Source: Sphaerotilus natans
GTDB taxonomy: Bacteria > Pseudomonadota > Gammaproteobacteria > Burkholderiales > Burkholderiaceae_C
Assembly: GCF_900156335.1 (NCBI RefSeq)
Contig: NZ_FTMZ01000009.1
Location: 97,151 to 161,150 of the forward strand
Reading direction: 5' to 3'
Length of the DNA: 64,000 nucleotides
A model generated the notes under the pieces. It was not told where the DNA came from and searched no databases. It saw nothing but the letters and a program-made list of their open reading frames with translations. Below, one piece after another: positions 54,799 through 63,439 of the stretch. The position numbers were made by a program, and so were the translations under genes. The first letter of the stretch is position 1. Each line of letters opens with the position of its first letter.

Positions 54799-54823
54799 TT
54801 AGTAAATCACCTAGTTTTACTTA
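54799..54823. promoter_or_regulatory. Likely ROK-regulator operator
   Basis: TTAGTAAA (54799-54806) and TTTACTTA (54816-54823) form an inverted repeat with a nine-base spacer, AT-rich against the local G+C. It lies between the divergent ROK regulator and transaldolase-like genes. The symmetry is seen; use by that regulator is inferred. Confidence 0.6.
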
Positions 54824-54872
54824 GATAGATCCCGAGACAAAAACCCTGCACCGTACCGCGAGAATAGCGGAC

Positions 54873-55577
54873 ATGGCCGATCTGCAGCACCCCGCCCCGC
54901 GTCACGACGCACGTCCCGACTTTCATCTCTGCCTTGACAGCGCCGATCTCGACGCGCTGCGCACCTGCCTGCCGCATCCGCTGGTGCACGGCGTGACGAC
55001 CAATCCGACGCTGCTGCGCCGCGCCGGGCTGCGCCAGGCCGACCTGCCGCGCCTGGTCGGCACGCTGCTGGACTGGCGAGTGCGCCAGGTGCAGGTCCAG
55101 GTGAGCTGCGCGCAGACCGACGAGATGCTGCGCGAGGCCGACGGCCTGATCGCGCTGGCCGATCCCGGTCAGCTGGTGGTGAAGATCCCGGCCACCCGCG
55201 AGGGTCTGGCCGCCGGCGCCGAGCTGGCGCGCCGTGGCGTGCCGGTGACCTTCACCGCGGTGTGGGCGCCGGAGCAGGCGCTGTTCGCCGCGATGCTCGG
55301 CGCGGCCTACGCTGCGCCGTATCTCGGCCGGATGCAGGATGCCGGCCTCGACGGGCTGGCGCAGATCGCGCAGATGCAGGCACGCCTGGAGGGCAGCGCC
55401 GCGCCGACCCGGCTGCTGGTGGCCAGCCTGCGCAGCCGCCAGGCCTGCCTGGACGTGATCGCGCTGGGCGCGCGGGCGATCACCATTCCGCCCGCGCTGT
55501 TCGCCGAGCTGGTCGATCACGAGCCGACCCGCGCGGCCGAACGGGTCTTCCTGGCCGACGCGCAGGCCGACGACTGA
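54873..55577 (+). CDS. Transaldolase-family protein
   Basis: A 234-residue alpha/beta-barrel protein of the transaldolase / fructose-6-phosphate aldolase family. It has HGVTTNPTLL near the start, VVKIPATREGL with the catalytic lysine, and RLLVASLRSRQACLDVI; length suits the smaller aldolase branch. It may split or exchange dihydroxyacetone-type units in sugar phosphate metabolism. Its divergent partner is a ROK regulator, with a shared operator-like site, so the pathway probably concerns a sugar. The exact reaction is not inferable. Confidence 0.85.
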   Translation: MADLQHPAPRHDARPDFHLCLDSADLDALRTCLPHPLVHGVTTNPTLLRRAGLRQADLPRLVGTLLDWRVRQVQVQVSCAQTDEMLREADGLIALADPGQLVVKIPATREGLAAGAELARRGVPVTFTAVWAPEQALFAAMLGAAYAAPYLGRMQDAGLDGLAQIAQMQARLEGSAAPTRLLVASLRSRQACLDVIALGARAITIPPALFAELVDHEPTRAAERVFLADAQADD

Positions 55578-55598
55578 GAGCGCGGCGCGGCCCGGCCC

Positions 55599-57416
55599 TC
55601 AGCCCTCGTCCGGATCGGGCGGACGGGCGTGGCCCCGGGCGGCCCGCTCCTGGGCAAACAGCTCCTCGAGCTGACGCCGCCCCTGGCGGGCCATCGACAC
55701 CAGCATCTTCTCGTCGCGGTGATGCGGCCAGAGCTGCTCGAGCTGCTCGATCGAATGCGCCCGGAAGCGCGTCGCCAGCTCGCCCGCCTCCTGCGGCGTC
55801 CAGCCAAGCTGCTCGAGCACGCTGCGGGCACTGGCCAACGACGCGTCGAGCGTCTCGCGCTCGATCAGCATGACGCCCCGGTCGCGCAGCGCGAACCAGT
55901 GGCGCACATTGCGCGCCCGTGCCACCAGCACCAGATGCGGGAAATGCTCGCGCACCAGATCGACCAGCTTCAGGCTCTGTTCGACATCGTCGATCGCCAC
56001 CACCAGCACCTTCGCGGTGGCCGCACCGGCGGTGCGCAGCAGGTCCGCGCGGGTCGCGTCGCCATAGTGGACGCGGAAGCCGAAGCGGCGCAGCACCGCG
56101 ACCTGCTCGGCATCATGGTCGAGCACCGTCGGCGCGATGCCGTTGGCATCGAGCAGGCGCCCCACGATCTGCCCGTAGCGACCGAAGCCGGCGATGATGA
56201 CCGGCGCGTCCTGCGGCGCCGACAGCGCATGCGGCGAGGTGGGCGGCTCGGCCGCGCGCTCGCGCCGACGTGCGCGCCGGTCCAGCACCAGCAGCAGCAG
56301 CGGCGTGAGCAGCATCGACAGCGCGACCGTGCCGATCAGCACCGAGGTCTGCGCCTCGTCGATCACCTTCAGGCCGGCCGCCTGCTGGAAGACCACGAAG
56401 GCGAACTCGCCCCCCTGAGCCAGCAGCAGCGCGAACACCGGGCGCTCGGGGCCGGGCACCTCGGCCTGGCGGGCCAGCAGCAGCAGCACGGCCGCCTTCA
56501 GCAGCAGGAAGCCCGCCAGCAGCCCCAGCACCAGCAGCGCCTGCGCGGCGATGACCTGGAAGTCGATCGACATGCCCACCGCCATGAAGAACAGGCCGAG
56601 CAGCAGGCTCTTGAAGGGCTCCAGATCGGTCTCGAGCGCGCGGCGGTACTCGCTCTCGGCCAGCAGCACGCCGCCGAGGAAGGCGCCCAGCGCCATCGAC
56701 AGCTCGACCGCCTGCATCAGGCTGGCCAGCGCCACCACCAGCGCCAGGGCCGCCGCGGTGAAGATCTCCGGCGAGCCGCTGCGGGCGATCCAGCGCAGCG
56801 CATGGCGCAGCAGCAGTCGGCCGGCGATGATGATGCCCGCCACCACCGCCAGCGCACGTGCCGCCTCGATGCCGTGGCTGCCGGCCGCCTGCACCTTCGG
56901 CGCCAGCAGCGGAATCAGCGCCAGGATCGGGATGGCCGCGACATCCTGGAACAACAGGATCGCGAAGGCCGCCTGACCGCCGGACGTCGGCATCAGGCGG
57001 CGCTCCTGCATGACCTGCAGCGACACCGCGGTCGACGACAGTGCCAGCCCCAGCCCGACCAGCACCGACACCGGCCCCGGCGCGCCCAGCAGCCAGGCGC
57101 CGCCCCCCAGCACCAGCGCACAGCCCAGCAGCTGCACGCTGCCCCAGCCGAAGATGGCCCGGCGCATCGACCACAGCTTCGGAGGCTCCAGCTCCAGGCC
57201 GATCAGGAACATCATCAGCACGACGCCGAACTCGGCCACGCCCATGATCGCGTCGGGATCCCGCACCAGGCTCAGACCGAACGGCCCGATCAGGATGCCG
57301 GCGGCCAGGTAGCCGATGATGCTGCCCAGGCCGAAGCGGCGCGCCAGCGGCACCACCACGACCGCGGCAACCAGATAGACCAGCGCGGCCTTCAGCCAGA
57401 GGCTCTCGTGCGGCAT
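55599..57416 (-). CDS. Kef-type monovalent cation:proton antiporter (CPA2) with RCK domain
   Basis: A 605-residue membrane protein. About 12 helices occupy residues 1-380 (FGLGSIIGYLAAGILIGPFGL, GVVLMMFLIGLELEPPKL (parts), FQDVAAIPILALIPLLAP (parts)), matching CPA2 antiporters. From about 410 an RCK/TrkA-N Rossmann domain starts with VIIAGFGRYGQIVGRLLDANG (parts), followed by a C-terminal domain. Such proteins exchange K+ or Na+ for H+ and may be gated by nucleotides. The Kef-type layout is plain, but no glutathione-dependent residues were checked. It stands 21 bases from the transaldolase-like gene's stop. Confidence 0.9.
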   Translation of the reverse strand: MPHESLWLKAALVYLVAAVVVVPLARRFGLGSIIGYLAAGILIGPFGLSLVRDPDAIMGVAEFGVVLMMFLIGLELEPPKLWSMRRAIFGWGSVQLLGCALVLGGGAWLLGAPGPVSVLVGLGLALSSTAVSLQVMQERRLMPTSGGQAAFAILLFQDVAAIPILALIPLLAPKVQAAGSHGIEAARALAVVAGIIIAGRLLLRHALRWIARSGSPEIFTAAALALVVALASLMQAVELSMALGAFLGGVLLAESEYRRALETDLEPFKSLLLGLFFMAVGMSIDFQVIAAQALLVLGLLAGFLLLKAAVLLLLARQAEVPGPERPVFALLLAQGGEFAFVVFQQAAGLKVIDEAQTSVLIGTVALSMLLTPLLLLVLDRRARRRERAAEPPTSPHALSAPQDAPVIIAGFGRYGQIVGRLLDANGIAPTVLDHDAEQVAVLRRFGFRVHYGDATRADLLRTAGAATAKVLVVAIDDVEQSLKLVDLVREHFPHLVLVARARNVRHWFALRDRGVMLIERETLDASLASARSVLEQLGWTPQEAGELATRFRAHSIEQLEQLWPHHRDEKMLVSMARQGRRQLEELFAQERAARGHARPPDPDEG

Positions 57417-57432
57417 CCTGCGCGGCTCCGGT

Positions 57433-58323
57433 TCAGTCGACGCTGCAGCCCGAAGGCAGCGCCCAGGTGGTCTGCGGCTTCATCGCCTTCAGCGCCGTCG
57501 AGGCGCTGATGCGCACGCTGGCCGCGCCCAGGCGCTGCTCCAGCTCGGCGATGCTGACGATGTAGCGGTCAAGCGCGCCCAGGCCGGTGGTGTTCGGGAT
57601 CAGCCAGGCGATGGCCTTCTGCGCGCCAGTGGCCGGATCGGTGGTGATCAGCGCCTTCCACATGAATTCCGGCGTGCGGATGCCGTGGCTGCTCAGGTAG
57701 AAATCGTTGGTGTCGCTGGCGGTGTCGCCGTGGACCACGCCGCCGTAGACCTGCACCGGCGCCAGATCGCGATAGCACTCGGCCACCGTCTCGGCCTCGA
57801 GCCAGATGCCGCGGTTGAAGCCCGAGACCTGCGGCACGATGTTGGTCATGGAGTTGGCACGCCGGATCAGCGCGCTGTCGGAGTCCATGTGGTTGGACAT
57901 CACCAGATGGCCGCGGTCATAGCCCGGATGCACGCTCTCGTAGCTGGCGGTGCTGGTCTGCTGCAGGCAGCCGGCCGGCAGCGTGGTGTCGAAGGTGAAG
58001 GCGCTCGGCCGCGCGGCGCTGCCGGTGTCGGCCTGCAGGGTGTAGCGGTAGTGCAGCGCGGTGCGGTCGGTGCAGTCGTAGATCAGCCGGAAGCCGTTGT
58101 AGTCCTGGTCGATGATCCAGTGCCCGGACGGGCCGGCGCGCTCGACGCTGGCCTCGGCACCCGTGTCGGCCGGCGTGCTGATGTCGGCCTGCGTCGTGTC
58201 GTCGCCCCCACCGCAGCCGGCCAGGACCAGCGCGGCCATCCACGCCAGCGCGGCCGACCTCAGCCGCAGGCGAGAGACAGAGGCGGGCGCGTGGGCCGCG
58301 GCGCGGTCAGAAATGGTCAGCAT
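57433..58323 (-). CDS. Lipoprotein DNA/RNA non-specific endonuclease
   Basis: A 296-residue secreted nuclease of the NucA/EndA type. A lipobox LVLAGC lies at residues 32-37, so the mature protein is probably anchored in the outer membrane. The active site DRGH is at 136-139, with N161 in SMTNIVPQ as the Mg2+ ligand. The later FYLSSHGIRTPEFMWKA-like region is typical of this fold. It would cleave extracellular or periplasmic nucleic acid. The start is the ATG at 58323, preceded by GGGGAAGG. It is 16 bases from the next stop on the same strand. Confidence 0.9.
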   Translation of the reverse strand: MLTISDRAAAHAPASVSRLRLRSAALAWMAALVLAGCGGGDDTTQADISTPADTGAEASVERAGPSGHWIIDQDYNGFRLIYDCTDRTALHYRYTLQADTGSAARPSAFTFDTTLPAGCLQQTSTASYESVHPGYDRGHLVMSNHMDSDSALIRRANSMTNIVPQVSGFNRGIWLEAETVAECYRDLAPVQVYGGVVHGDTASDTNDFYLSSHGIRTPEFMWKALITTDPATGAQKAIAWLIPNTTGLGALDRYIVSIAELEQRLGAASVRISASTALKAMKPQTTWALPSGCSVD

Positions 58324-58371
58324 GGCCTTCCCCTTGAATTGAATGAATTGAGTGAATCGAATTAACTGAAA

Positions 58372-59343
58372 TTACAGCACCCCCGATCCGGCCGCCGGCC
58401 CGCCCGCTCGCGGCATCGCGCCCGCGCCGAGAAGCAGGTCGCGGCACTGTTGCGCAGCTTGCGCCTCCAGCCGCCCGGCTTGCTCGGCCAGCGCAACCTG
58501 CGGCAGCGCAAGCCGGCGGTAGAAGTCGAGCGGATCGAGCGATGTCGGATCCAGGACCTGCAGCGCCGCCAGGTGAGTGCGCAGCACGCCGGTGTCGCCG
58601 CGCGCGATCGGCCCGGACACTGCGCCGGCCAGGCCACGGCCCTCGACCGCATCGAGCGTGCCGCGTGCCAGCGGCAGCAGCGCCGCCAGCGCCTGAGGCT
58701 CGTCCACGCCGAAGGTTTTCCACAGGCCCACCGCCTCGGCCAGCACCGGCAGCAGGAAGCTGGCGGCATAGCCGGCCGCGACGTGATAGCGCGCCCGCAT
58801 GCCCGACGGCAGCACGATCGGGCGCAGGCCCAGCACCTCGGCCAGCGTCCGAAGCGCCTCGGCCAGCGCGCTGCCGGCCTCGGCCTCGATCGCCACCGTG
58901 CTGCCGGCCAGGCGCTCGGCCGCGCGCAGCGGGTCGGAGAAGATCTGCAGCGGATGAAAGCCGCCGGTGGCCGCGCCGGCCCGCGCCGCGATGTCCAGCG
59001 CCGCGACCTCGGTGGCGCCGCTGCAATGCACCACCGCCTGCCCGGGGCGCCAGCGCAGTGCCTCGGCGCAGGTCGCGATGTGATCGTCGGGCACCGTCAG
59101 CAGCACCAGATCGGCCCGGTCGACTGCCGCCTGTGGATAACTCGGCTGTGGACAACTCTCGGGCCAGCCTGGCCCGAGCGTCGGGCGTCGACTGCCGATG
59201 GCCGCCACCGCCACGCCACGGCGTGCCAGCGCGATCGCCAGCGCCTGCGCGACCCGACCGGCGCCCACCAGCGCGATCGAAGGCAGCGCCGCAGCGGGCC
59301 CGCCTGTGGATAACTCTGTGGGAAGGGGGATGCTTGCGTTCAT
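58372..59343 (-). CDS. Rossmann-fold DUF2520 protein
   Basis: A 323-residue protein with an N-terminal NAD(P)-binding fold (IALVGAGRVAQALAIALARRGV (parts)) and a DUF2520 C-terminal helical domain (HPLQIFSDPLRAAERLAGSTVAIEA (parts), GMRARYHVAAGYAASF). It resembles F420- or NADP-dependent oxidoreductases of the panE/proC type; function unknown. The ATG at 59343 is used. Its first codons (STGG..., PSYPQ) contain CTGTGGANAA words. It is divergent from the MazG-oxygenase gene, with 25 bases between starts. Confidence 0.82.
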   Translation of the reverse strand: MNASIPLPTELSTGGPAAALPSIALVGAGRVAQALAIALARRGVAVAAIGSRRPTLGPGWPESCPQPSYPQAAVDRADLVLLTVPDDHIATCAEALRWRPGQAVVHCSGATEVAALDIAARAGAATGGFHPLQIFSDPLRAAERLAGSTVAIEAEAGSALAEALRTLAEVLGLRPIVLPSGMRARYHVAAGYAASFLLPVLAEAVGLWKTFGVDEPQALAALLPLARGTLDAVEGRGLAGAVSGPIARGDTGVLRTHLAALQVLDPTSLDPLDFYRRLALPQVALAEQAGRLEAQAAQQCRDLLLGAGAMPRAGGPAAGSGVL

Positions 59344-60111
59344 GGCGCCATCATGCACACTGGCCCGCATGGATATCCACAGCCTGCAGACCCGCCTGCG
59401 CGCCTTCTCCGCCGAACGCGGCTGGGAGCCGCACCAGAACCCCAAGAACCTCGCGATGGCGATGGTGGTCGAGGCCGCCGAGCTGGTCGAGATCTTCCAG
59501 TGGCTCAGCCCGGCGCAGGCGGCGGACCTGGCCTCCGACGCCGCGCGCCAGCAGCATGCCGGCGAGGAGATCGCCGACGTTCTTGTCTATCTGCTTCAGA
59601 TCGCCGATCGTTGTGGCATCGATGTCGAAGCAGCGGTCGAACGCAAGATGGCGCTGAACGCGCTCAAGTATCCGGTGCCGACGGCGTTGTCCACAGCCGC
59701 GCAGCAGGTGGCCGTGATCGACTGGCGCGCCGTCGATGCACCCGCCCGATTTGTCCACAGCCTGCTGCACACCGGCTTCGCGGTGCTGACCCATCACCCG
59801 ATCGACACGGCGCTGCTGCGCCGGATCGAGGACGAGTGGGACGCCTGGCTGGCCTCGCCGGCTGTGGACAACTGTCGCTTCGATCCGCTGACCCAGGACG
59901 GCTATGTCGGCCCCGAGCGTTCCGAGACCGCCAAGGGCCAGACCGAGAAGGACCTGAAAGCCTTCTTCCACCACTATCCCGGCGGACGTTATCCACAGGA
60001 GCTGTCCGACGCCGCGCTGCGCTACCGCGCGCAGGCCGAGGCCCTGGCGGCGCAGCTGCTCGACTGGGTTCAGCAGCATGCCCCCGAGGCGGCACGCCAA
60101 AGTTTTCCACA
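58716..60111. repeat. Patch 3 of the dispersed word CTGTGGANAA (9 copies)
   Basis: Cores start at 58716, 59132, 59147, 59305, 59687, 59751, 59863, 59989 and 60103. Exact DnaA-box 9-mers are at 59132, 59305 and 59989. A near copy (ATATCCACAG) is at 59371. They run through the DUF2520 and MazG-oxygenase genes in both orientations. Confidence 0.85.
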
Positions 60112-60547
60112 GCCCCTGCCGGAAATGATCGCAGGCAGCCGGCAGACGCTGCTGCGCATCCTGCGCTATCCCCCGCTGCGCGGCGACGAGCCGGCCGGGG
60201 CGATGCGTGCGGCCGCGCATGAGGACATCAATCTGCTGACCGTGCTGCCCGCCGCGCGCGAGCCGGGCCTGCAGGTGCTCGGCCGCGACGGCCTGTGGCG
60301 CGATGTGCCGGGCGACGCCGGCTGGCTGGTGGTCAACACCGGCGACATGCTGCAGGAGGCCAGCGGCGGCGTCTTTCCGTCGACCACCCACCGCGTCGTC
60401 AACCCGGCGGGCGAGGCGGCGCGGCGCGCACGTCTGGCCATGCCGCTGTTCCTGCACCCGCGCCCGGAGGTGCGGCTGTCGGCGCGCCACACCGCCGCCA
60501 GCTACCTCGACGAGCGGCTGCGCGAGCTCGGCCTCAGAGCGCCCTGA
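59369..60547 (+). CDS. MazG-like pyrophosphohydrolase fused to a 2OG-Fe(II) oxygenase
   Basis: A 392-residue fusion. Residues 1-104 form a MazG-like (RS21-C6/dCTPase-type) helical domain with metal ligands E35-x2-E38 and E67-x2-D70 (VVEAAELVEIFQWLS, HAGEEIADVLVYLL). A linker follows, then an isopenicillin-N-synthase-like 2OG-Fe(II) oxygenase from about 115 with the facial triad H284-x-D286 (AHEDINLLTV) and H341 (STTHRVVNP). Both halves keep their key residues. The first would hydrolyse nucleoside triphosphates; the second would oxidise a small molecule. Linking a nucleotide-cleaning enzyme to an oxygenase is unusual. ATG 59369 starts just before the MazG fold. Its end overlaps the acyl-CoA synthetase gene by 14 bases. 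Confidence 0.9.
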   Translation: MDIHSLQTRLRAFSAERGWEPHQNPKNLAMAMVVEAAELVEIFQWLSPAQAADLASDAARQQHAGEEIADVLVYLLQIADRCGIDVEAAVERKMALNALKYPVPTALSTAAQQVAVIDWRAVDAPARFVHSLLHTGFAVLTHHPIDTALLRRIEDEWDAWLASPAVDNCRFDPLTQDGYVGPERSETAKGQTEKDLKAFFHHYPGGRYPQELSDAALRYRAQAEALAAQLLDWVQQHAPEAARQSFPQPLPEMIAGSRQTLLRILRYPPLRGDEPAGAMRAAAHEDINLLTVLPAAREPGLQVLGRDGLWRDVPGDAGWLVVNTGDMLQEASGGVFPSTTHRVVNPAGEAARRARLAMPLFLHPRPEVRLSARHTAASYLDERLRELGLRAP

Positions 60548-63212
60548 CCACCAGCTTGAAGTCCGGATCCTCGGGGAAGGGCCGGACCTCGTAGCCCAGG
60601 CCGCGCATCAGACGCAGCATGTTGGGGTTGTTGGCCAGCACCAGGCCCTCGATGTGGGCCAGGCCCTTGTCTCGGGCGAAGTCCTCGATCGACAGCATCA
60701 GCCGCGAGCCCAGGCCCTGGCCCTTGTAGTTGTCCGAGACCACCAGCGAGAACTCGCAGGTCGTCTGGTCCGGGTTGGTGATGTAGCGCGACACGCCGAT
60801 GATCTTCTCGGTCTCGACGAACTCGCCGTCCTCGCCCAGCACGCGGTCGGTGTGCACCGCCACCAGCGCCATCTCGCGGTCGTAGTCGATCAGCGTGTAG
60901 CGCGCCAGCATGCGCGCGGGCAGCTCGTGCATCGCGCTGGCGAAGCGGAAATAGCGGCTCTCCTCCGACAGCCCGCGGGTGAAGGCCTGCAGCATGTCGG
61001 CGTCGTCCGGACGGATCGGGCGGATGGTGTAGAGGTCGCCGCCCTTCATCGGCCACTCGCGCTCGTAGCGGCTCGGGTAGGGCAGGATGGCCAGGTGCTG
61101 GTAGTCGCGCGCGGTCGGGCCGGCGTGGTCGATGACGATGCGCGCATCCACCGCGACCGCGCCGCTCTCGTCGACGATGATCGGGTTGATGTCCATCTCG
61201 CGCAGCTGCGGCAGCTCGCAGACCATTTCCGAGACGCGCAGCAGGATCTGCTCGACCGCCTCCAGATCGACCGCCGGCGCGCCGCGCCACTCGCCCAGCA
61301 TCGTGGCGATGCGCGCACGCTCGATCAGCCGGTGCGCCAGGAACTGGTTCAGCGGCGGCAGCTCCATCGCACGGTCGGCGATCAGCTCGATCATCGTGCC
61401 GCCGGCGCCGAAGGTGATGACCGGGCCGAAGGGATCATCGGTGGTCAGGCCGATGAAGATCTCGCGGCCCCGGCGCTTGGCCGCCATCGGCTGGATGGTC
61501 ACGCCGTTGATGCGTGCCTTGGGCTGCACCCGGCGCACCGCGGCGAGCATGTCGTTGAAGACATCGCGCACCTGCGCTGCGGTCGAGATGTTCAGCGCCA
61601 CGCCCTGCACGTCGGACTTGTGGCTGATGTCGGGCGAGTCGATCTTGAGCGCCACCGGGTAGCCCAGCTGGCTGGCGATCAGCATCGCCTCGCCGGCGGT
61701 GCGCGCCAGCATGGTGCGGGTGACCGGGATGTGATAGGCCGCCAGCAGGGCCTTGGACTCCATCTCGGTCAGCACCTTGCGCCGCTCGGCCAGCACGCTC
61801 TCGATCAGCAGCCGCGCGCCTTCGGTGTCGGGATTGGCCAGCTGCGACAGCGGCGGCGGCGTCTGCTGCAGCAGCTGCTGGTTCTGGTAGAAGTTGGCGA
61901 CGTTGGCGAAGGCGTCCACCGCCGCCTCGGGCGTGCGGAAGGTCGGGATCATCGTCGCATTGAGCTTCACGCGCGCATCGCGCACCCGCTCGTCGCCCAT
62001 CCAGCAGGTCAGCACCGGCTTGGCCATGTGGTGGATGTGGTCGCAGACCACCTGCGCCACGCCGTCCGGGTCGCTGTCGAGCTTGGGGCTGTAGATCACC
62101 AGCACGCCGTGCACCGCGCGGTCCTTGGCGCAGGCCAGCAGCGCAGCCTTGAACTGCGCCGGCGTGGCCTCCTCGCCCAGGTCGATGACCGACTCCAGCG
62201 TGGCGTGCGGTGCCAGCGCCGGCGCCAGCTCGGTGCGGCCGGTGTCGACCAGATGCGCCACGTCCAGGCCGACCTCGTTGGCCCGGTCGGCGGCCAGCAC
62301 CGCCGGCCCGCCGCCATTGGTGATGATCGCCAGCCCCTTGCCGACCGGCTTGTAGCGCGAGGCCAGGCACTTGGCGGCCGAGAACAGCTGCGTGAACGAA
62401 CGCACCCGCACCACGCCGGCGCGGCGCAGCGCCGCCTCGAAGACATCGTCCGATCCCACGATCGCGGCCGAATGCGTCAGCGCGGCGGTCGAGCCCGCCG
62501 GCTGGCGGCCGGCCTTCATCACGACGACCGGCTTGGCGAAGGCGGCCGCGCGCAGCGCGCTCATGAAGCGCCGCGCGTCATGGATGCCTTCCATGTAGAC
62601 CAGGATGCTCTGCGTGGCGGCGTCGTTGGCCAGGAAGTCCAGCACCTGCGGCAGATCGACCGCGGTGTTGGCGCCCAGCGAGACGACGGTGGAAAAGCCC
62701 ACCGCGTTGCGCGCGGCCCAGTCGAGAATGGACGCGGTCAGCGCGCCCGACTGGCACACCAGCCCGAGCGGCCCCGGCGCAGCCAGCCGGCCGGCGACGC
62801 TGGCATTGAGCTTGAGCAGCGGGCGCTGGAAGCCCAGCGAGTTCGGCCCGAGCAGGTGCATGCCATGCCGGCGCGCGATGTCGTGCAGCTCGCCGCACAG
62901 CGGGGCCGGCAGGCCGGTGGACAGCACCAGCGCCGCCCGGCAGCGAATGCGCCCGGCGATCTCCACCGCCGCGGCGATGCGCTCATGCGGCAGCGCGATG
63001 ATCGCCAGATCGGCACGCGAGTGCGCCAGATCGGACAATGTGCCGGTCATCTCGATGTCGAGAAAGTTCAGCGAGCCGCTGAACCCGCCCGCGCGCAGCT
63101 CCGCCAGCATCGTGCGCGTCAGCGCCGGAGCCTCTTCGAGGTGGTCGGGATGACCCGCGAAGACGACGATCGACTTCGGGGCGAACAGGGGGGTCAGGAA
63201 GTGGTGGTCCAC
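60534..63212 (-). CDS. Acyl-CoA synthetase (NDP-forming)-like protein with GNAT acetyltransferase domain
   Basis: An 892-residue fusion. The first part is CoA-binding (MDHHFLTPLFAPKSIVVFAGHP-like start, here read from GTG; parts APKSIVVFAG), then a succinyl-CoA-ligase-like region (GPNSLGF, VSLGANTAVDLPQVLDFLA). An ATP-grasp domain (GYPVALKIDSPDISHKSDVQGV, parts) follows. The last ~160 residues are a GNAT domain (SDNYKGQGLGSRLMLSIEDFA). Such proteins (Pat-like) can acetylate metabolic enzymes, tuning acyl-CoA synthetase activity. The GTG at 63212 is preferred as the family start falls there. Its stop overlaps the MazG-oxygenase gene. Confidence 0.87.
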   Translation of the reverse strand: MDHHFLTPLFAPKSIVVFAGHPDHLEEAPALTRTMLAELRAGGFSGSLNFLDIEMTGTLSDLAHSRADLAIIALPHERIAAAVEIAGRIRCRAALVLSTGLPAPLCGELHDIARRHGMHLLGPNSLGFQRPLLKLNASVAGRLAAPGPLGLVCQSGALTASILDWAARNAVGFSTVVSLGANTAVDLPQVLDFLANDAATQSILVYMEGIHDARRFMSALRAAAFAKPVVVMKAGRQPAGSTAALTHSAAIVGSDDVFEAALRRAGVVRVRSFTQLFSAAKCLASRYKPVGKGLAIITNGGGPAVLAADRANEVGLDVAHLVDTGRTELAPALAPHATLESVIDLGEEATPAQFKAALLACAKDRAVHGVLVIYSPKLDSDPDGVAQVVCDHIHHMAKPVLTCWMGDERVRDARVKLNATMIPTFRTPEAAVDAFANVANFYQNQQLLQQTPPPLSQLANPDTEGARLLIESVLAERRKVLTEMESKALLAAYHIPVTRTMLARTAGEAMLIASQLGYPVALKIDSPDISHKSDVQGVALNISTAAQVRDVFNDMLAAVRRVQPKARINGVTIQPMAAKRRGREIFIGLTTDDPFGPVITFGAGGTMIELIADRAMELPPLNQFLAHRLIERARIATMLGEWRGAPAVDLEAVEQILLRVSEMVCELPQLREMDINPIIVDESGAVAVDARIVIDHAGPTARDYQHLAILPYPSRYEREWPMKGGDLYTIRPIRPDDADMLQAFTRGLSEESRYFRFASAMHELPARMLARYTLIDYDREMALVAVHTDRVLGEDGEFVETEKIIGVSRYITNPDQTTCEFSLVVSDNYKGQGLGSRLMLSIEDFARDKGLAHIEGLVLANNPNMLRLMRGLGYEVRPFPEDPDFKLVVRAL

Positions 63213-63337
63213 AGGACAGCCTGCGTGGTGGGGGCAACGCGCAGCATACGGCAGGGACCTGCCAGGAATCGCGTGGGGGTGCGGAGATTTGCGCTGGGAC
63301 AAGCCCCCCGATGCCATTCGACTTTCGATCGCGAAGT

Positions 63338-63346
63338 TATCCACAG
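63338..63346 (-). repeat. Patch 4: single CTGTGGANAA word near a terminator
   Basis: TTATCCACA followed by G, an exact DnaA-box 9-mer. It is in the intergenic region, six bases before the LivK terminator hairpin, so it is the one copy clearly outside any gene. Confidence 0.75.
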
Positions 63347-63351
63347 GCATG

Positions 63352-63372
63352 AAAAAGGGGGCCGAAGCCCCC
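63352..63372 (-). terminator. Intrinsic terminator of the LivK-type gene
   Basis: On the minus strand the stem GGGGC, tetraloop TTCG, GCCCC is followed by TTTTT. It lies about 70 bases past the binding-protein stop. Confidence 0.85.
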
Positions 63373-63439
63373 TCGTCGTGTCGTCGTTGCTGCTGCCACC
63401 GCGGACCCCGGATCCGCCCGACAGCGCAACGCCCGACGC

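Noticed and set aside
63201..63220. A further copy of the dispersed word at the start of the acyl-CoA synthetase gene (GGTCCACAG)
   Set aside because: The left part does not match TTN, so it fails the 10-mer pattern and was not counted.
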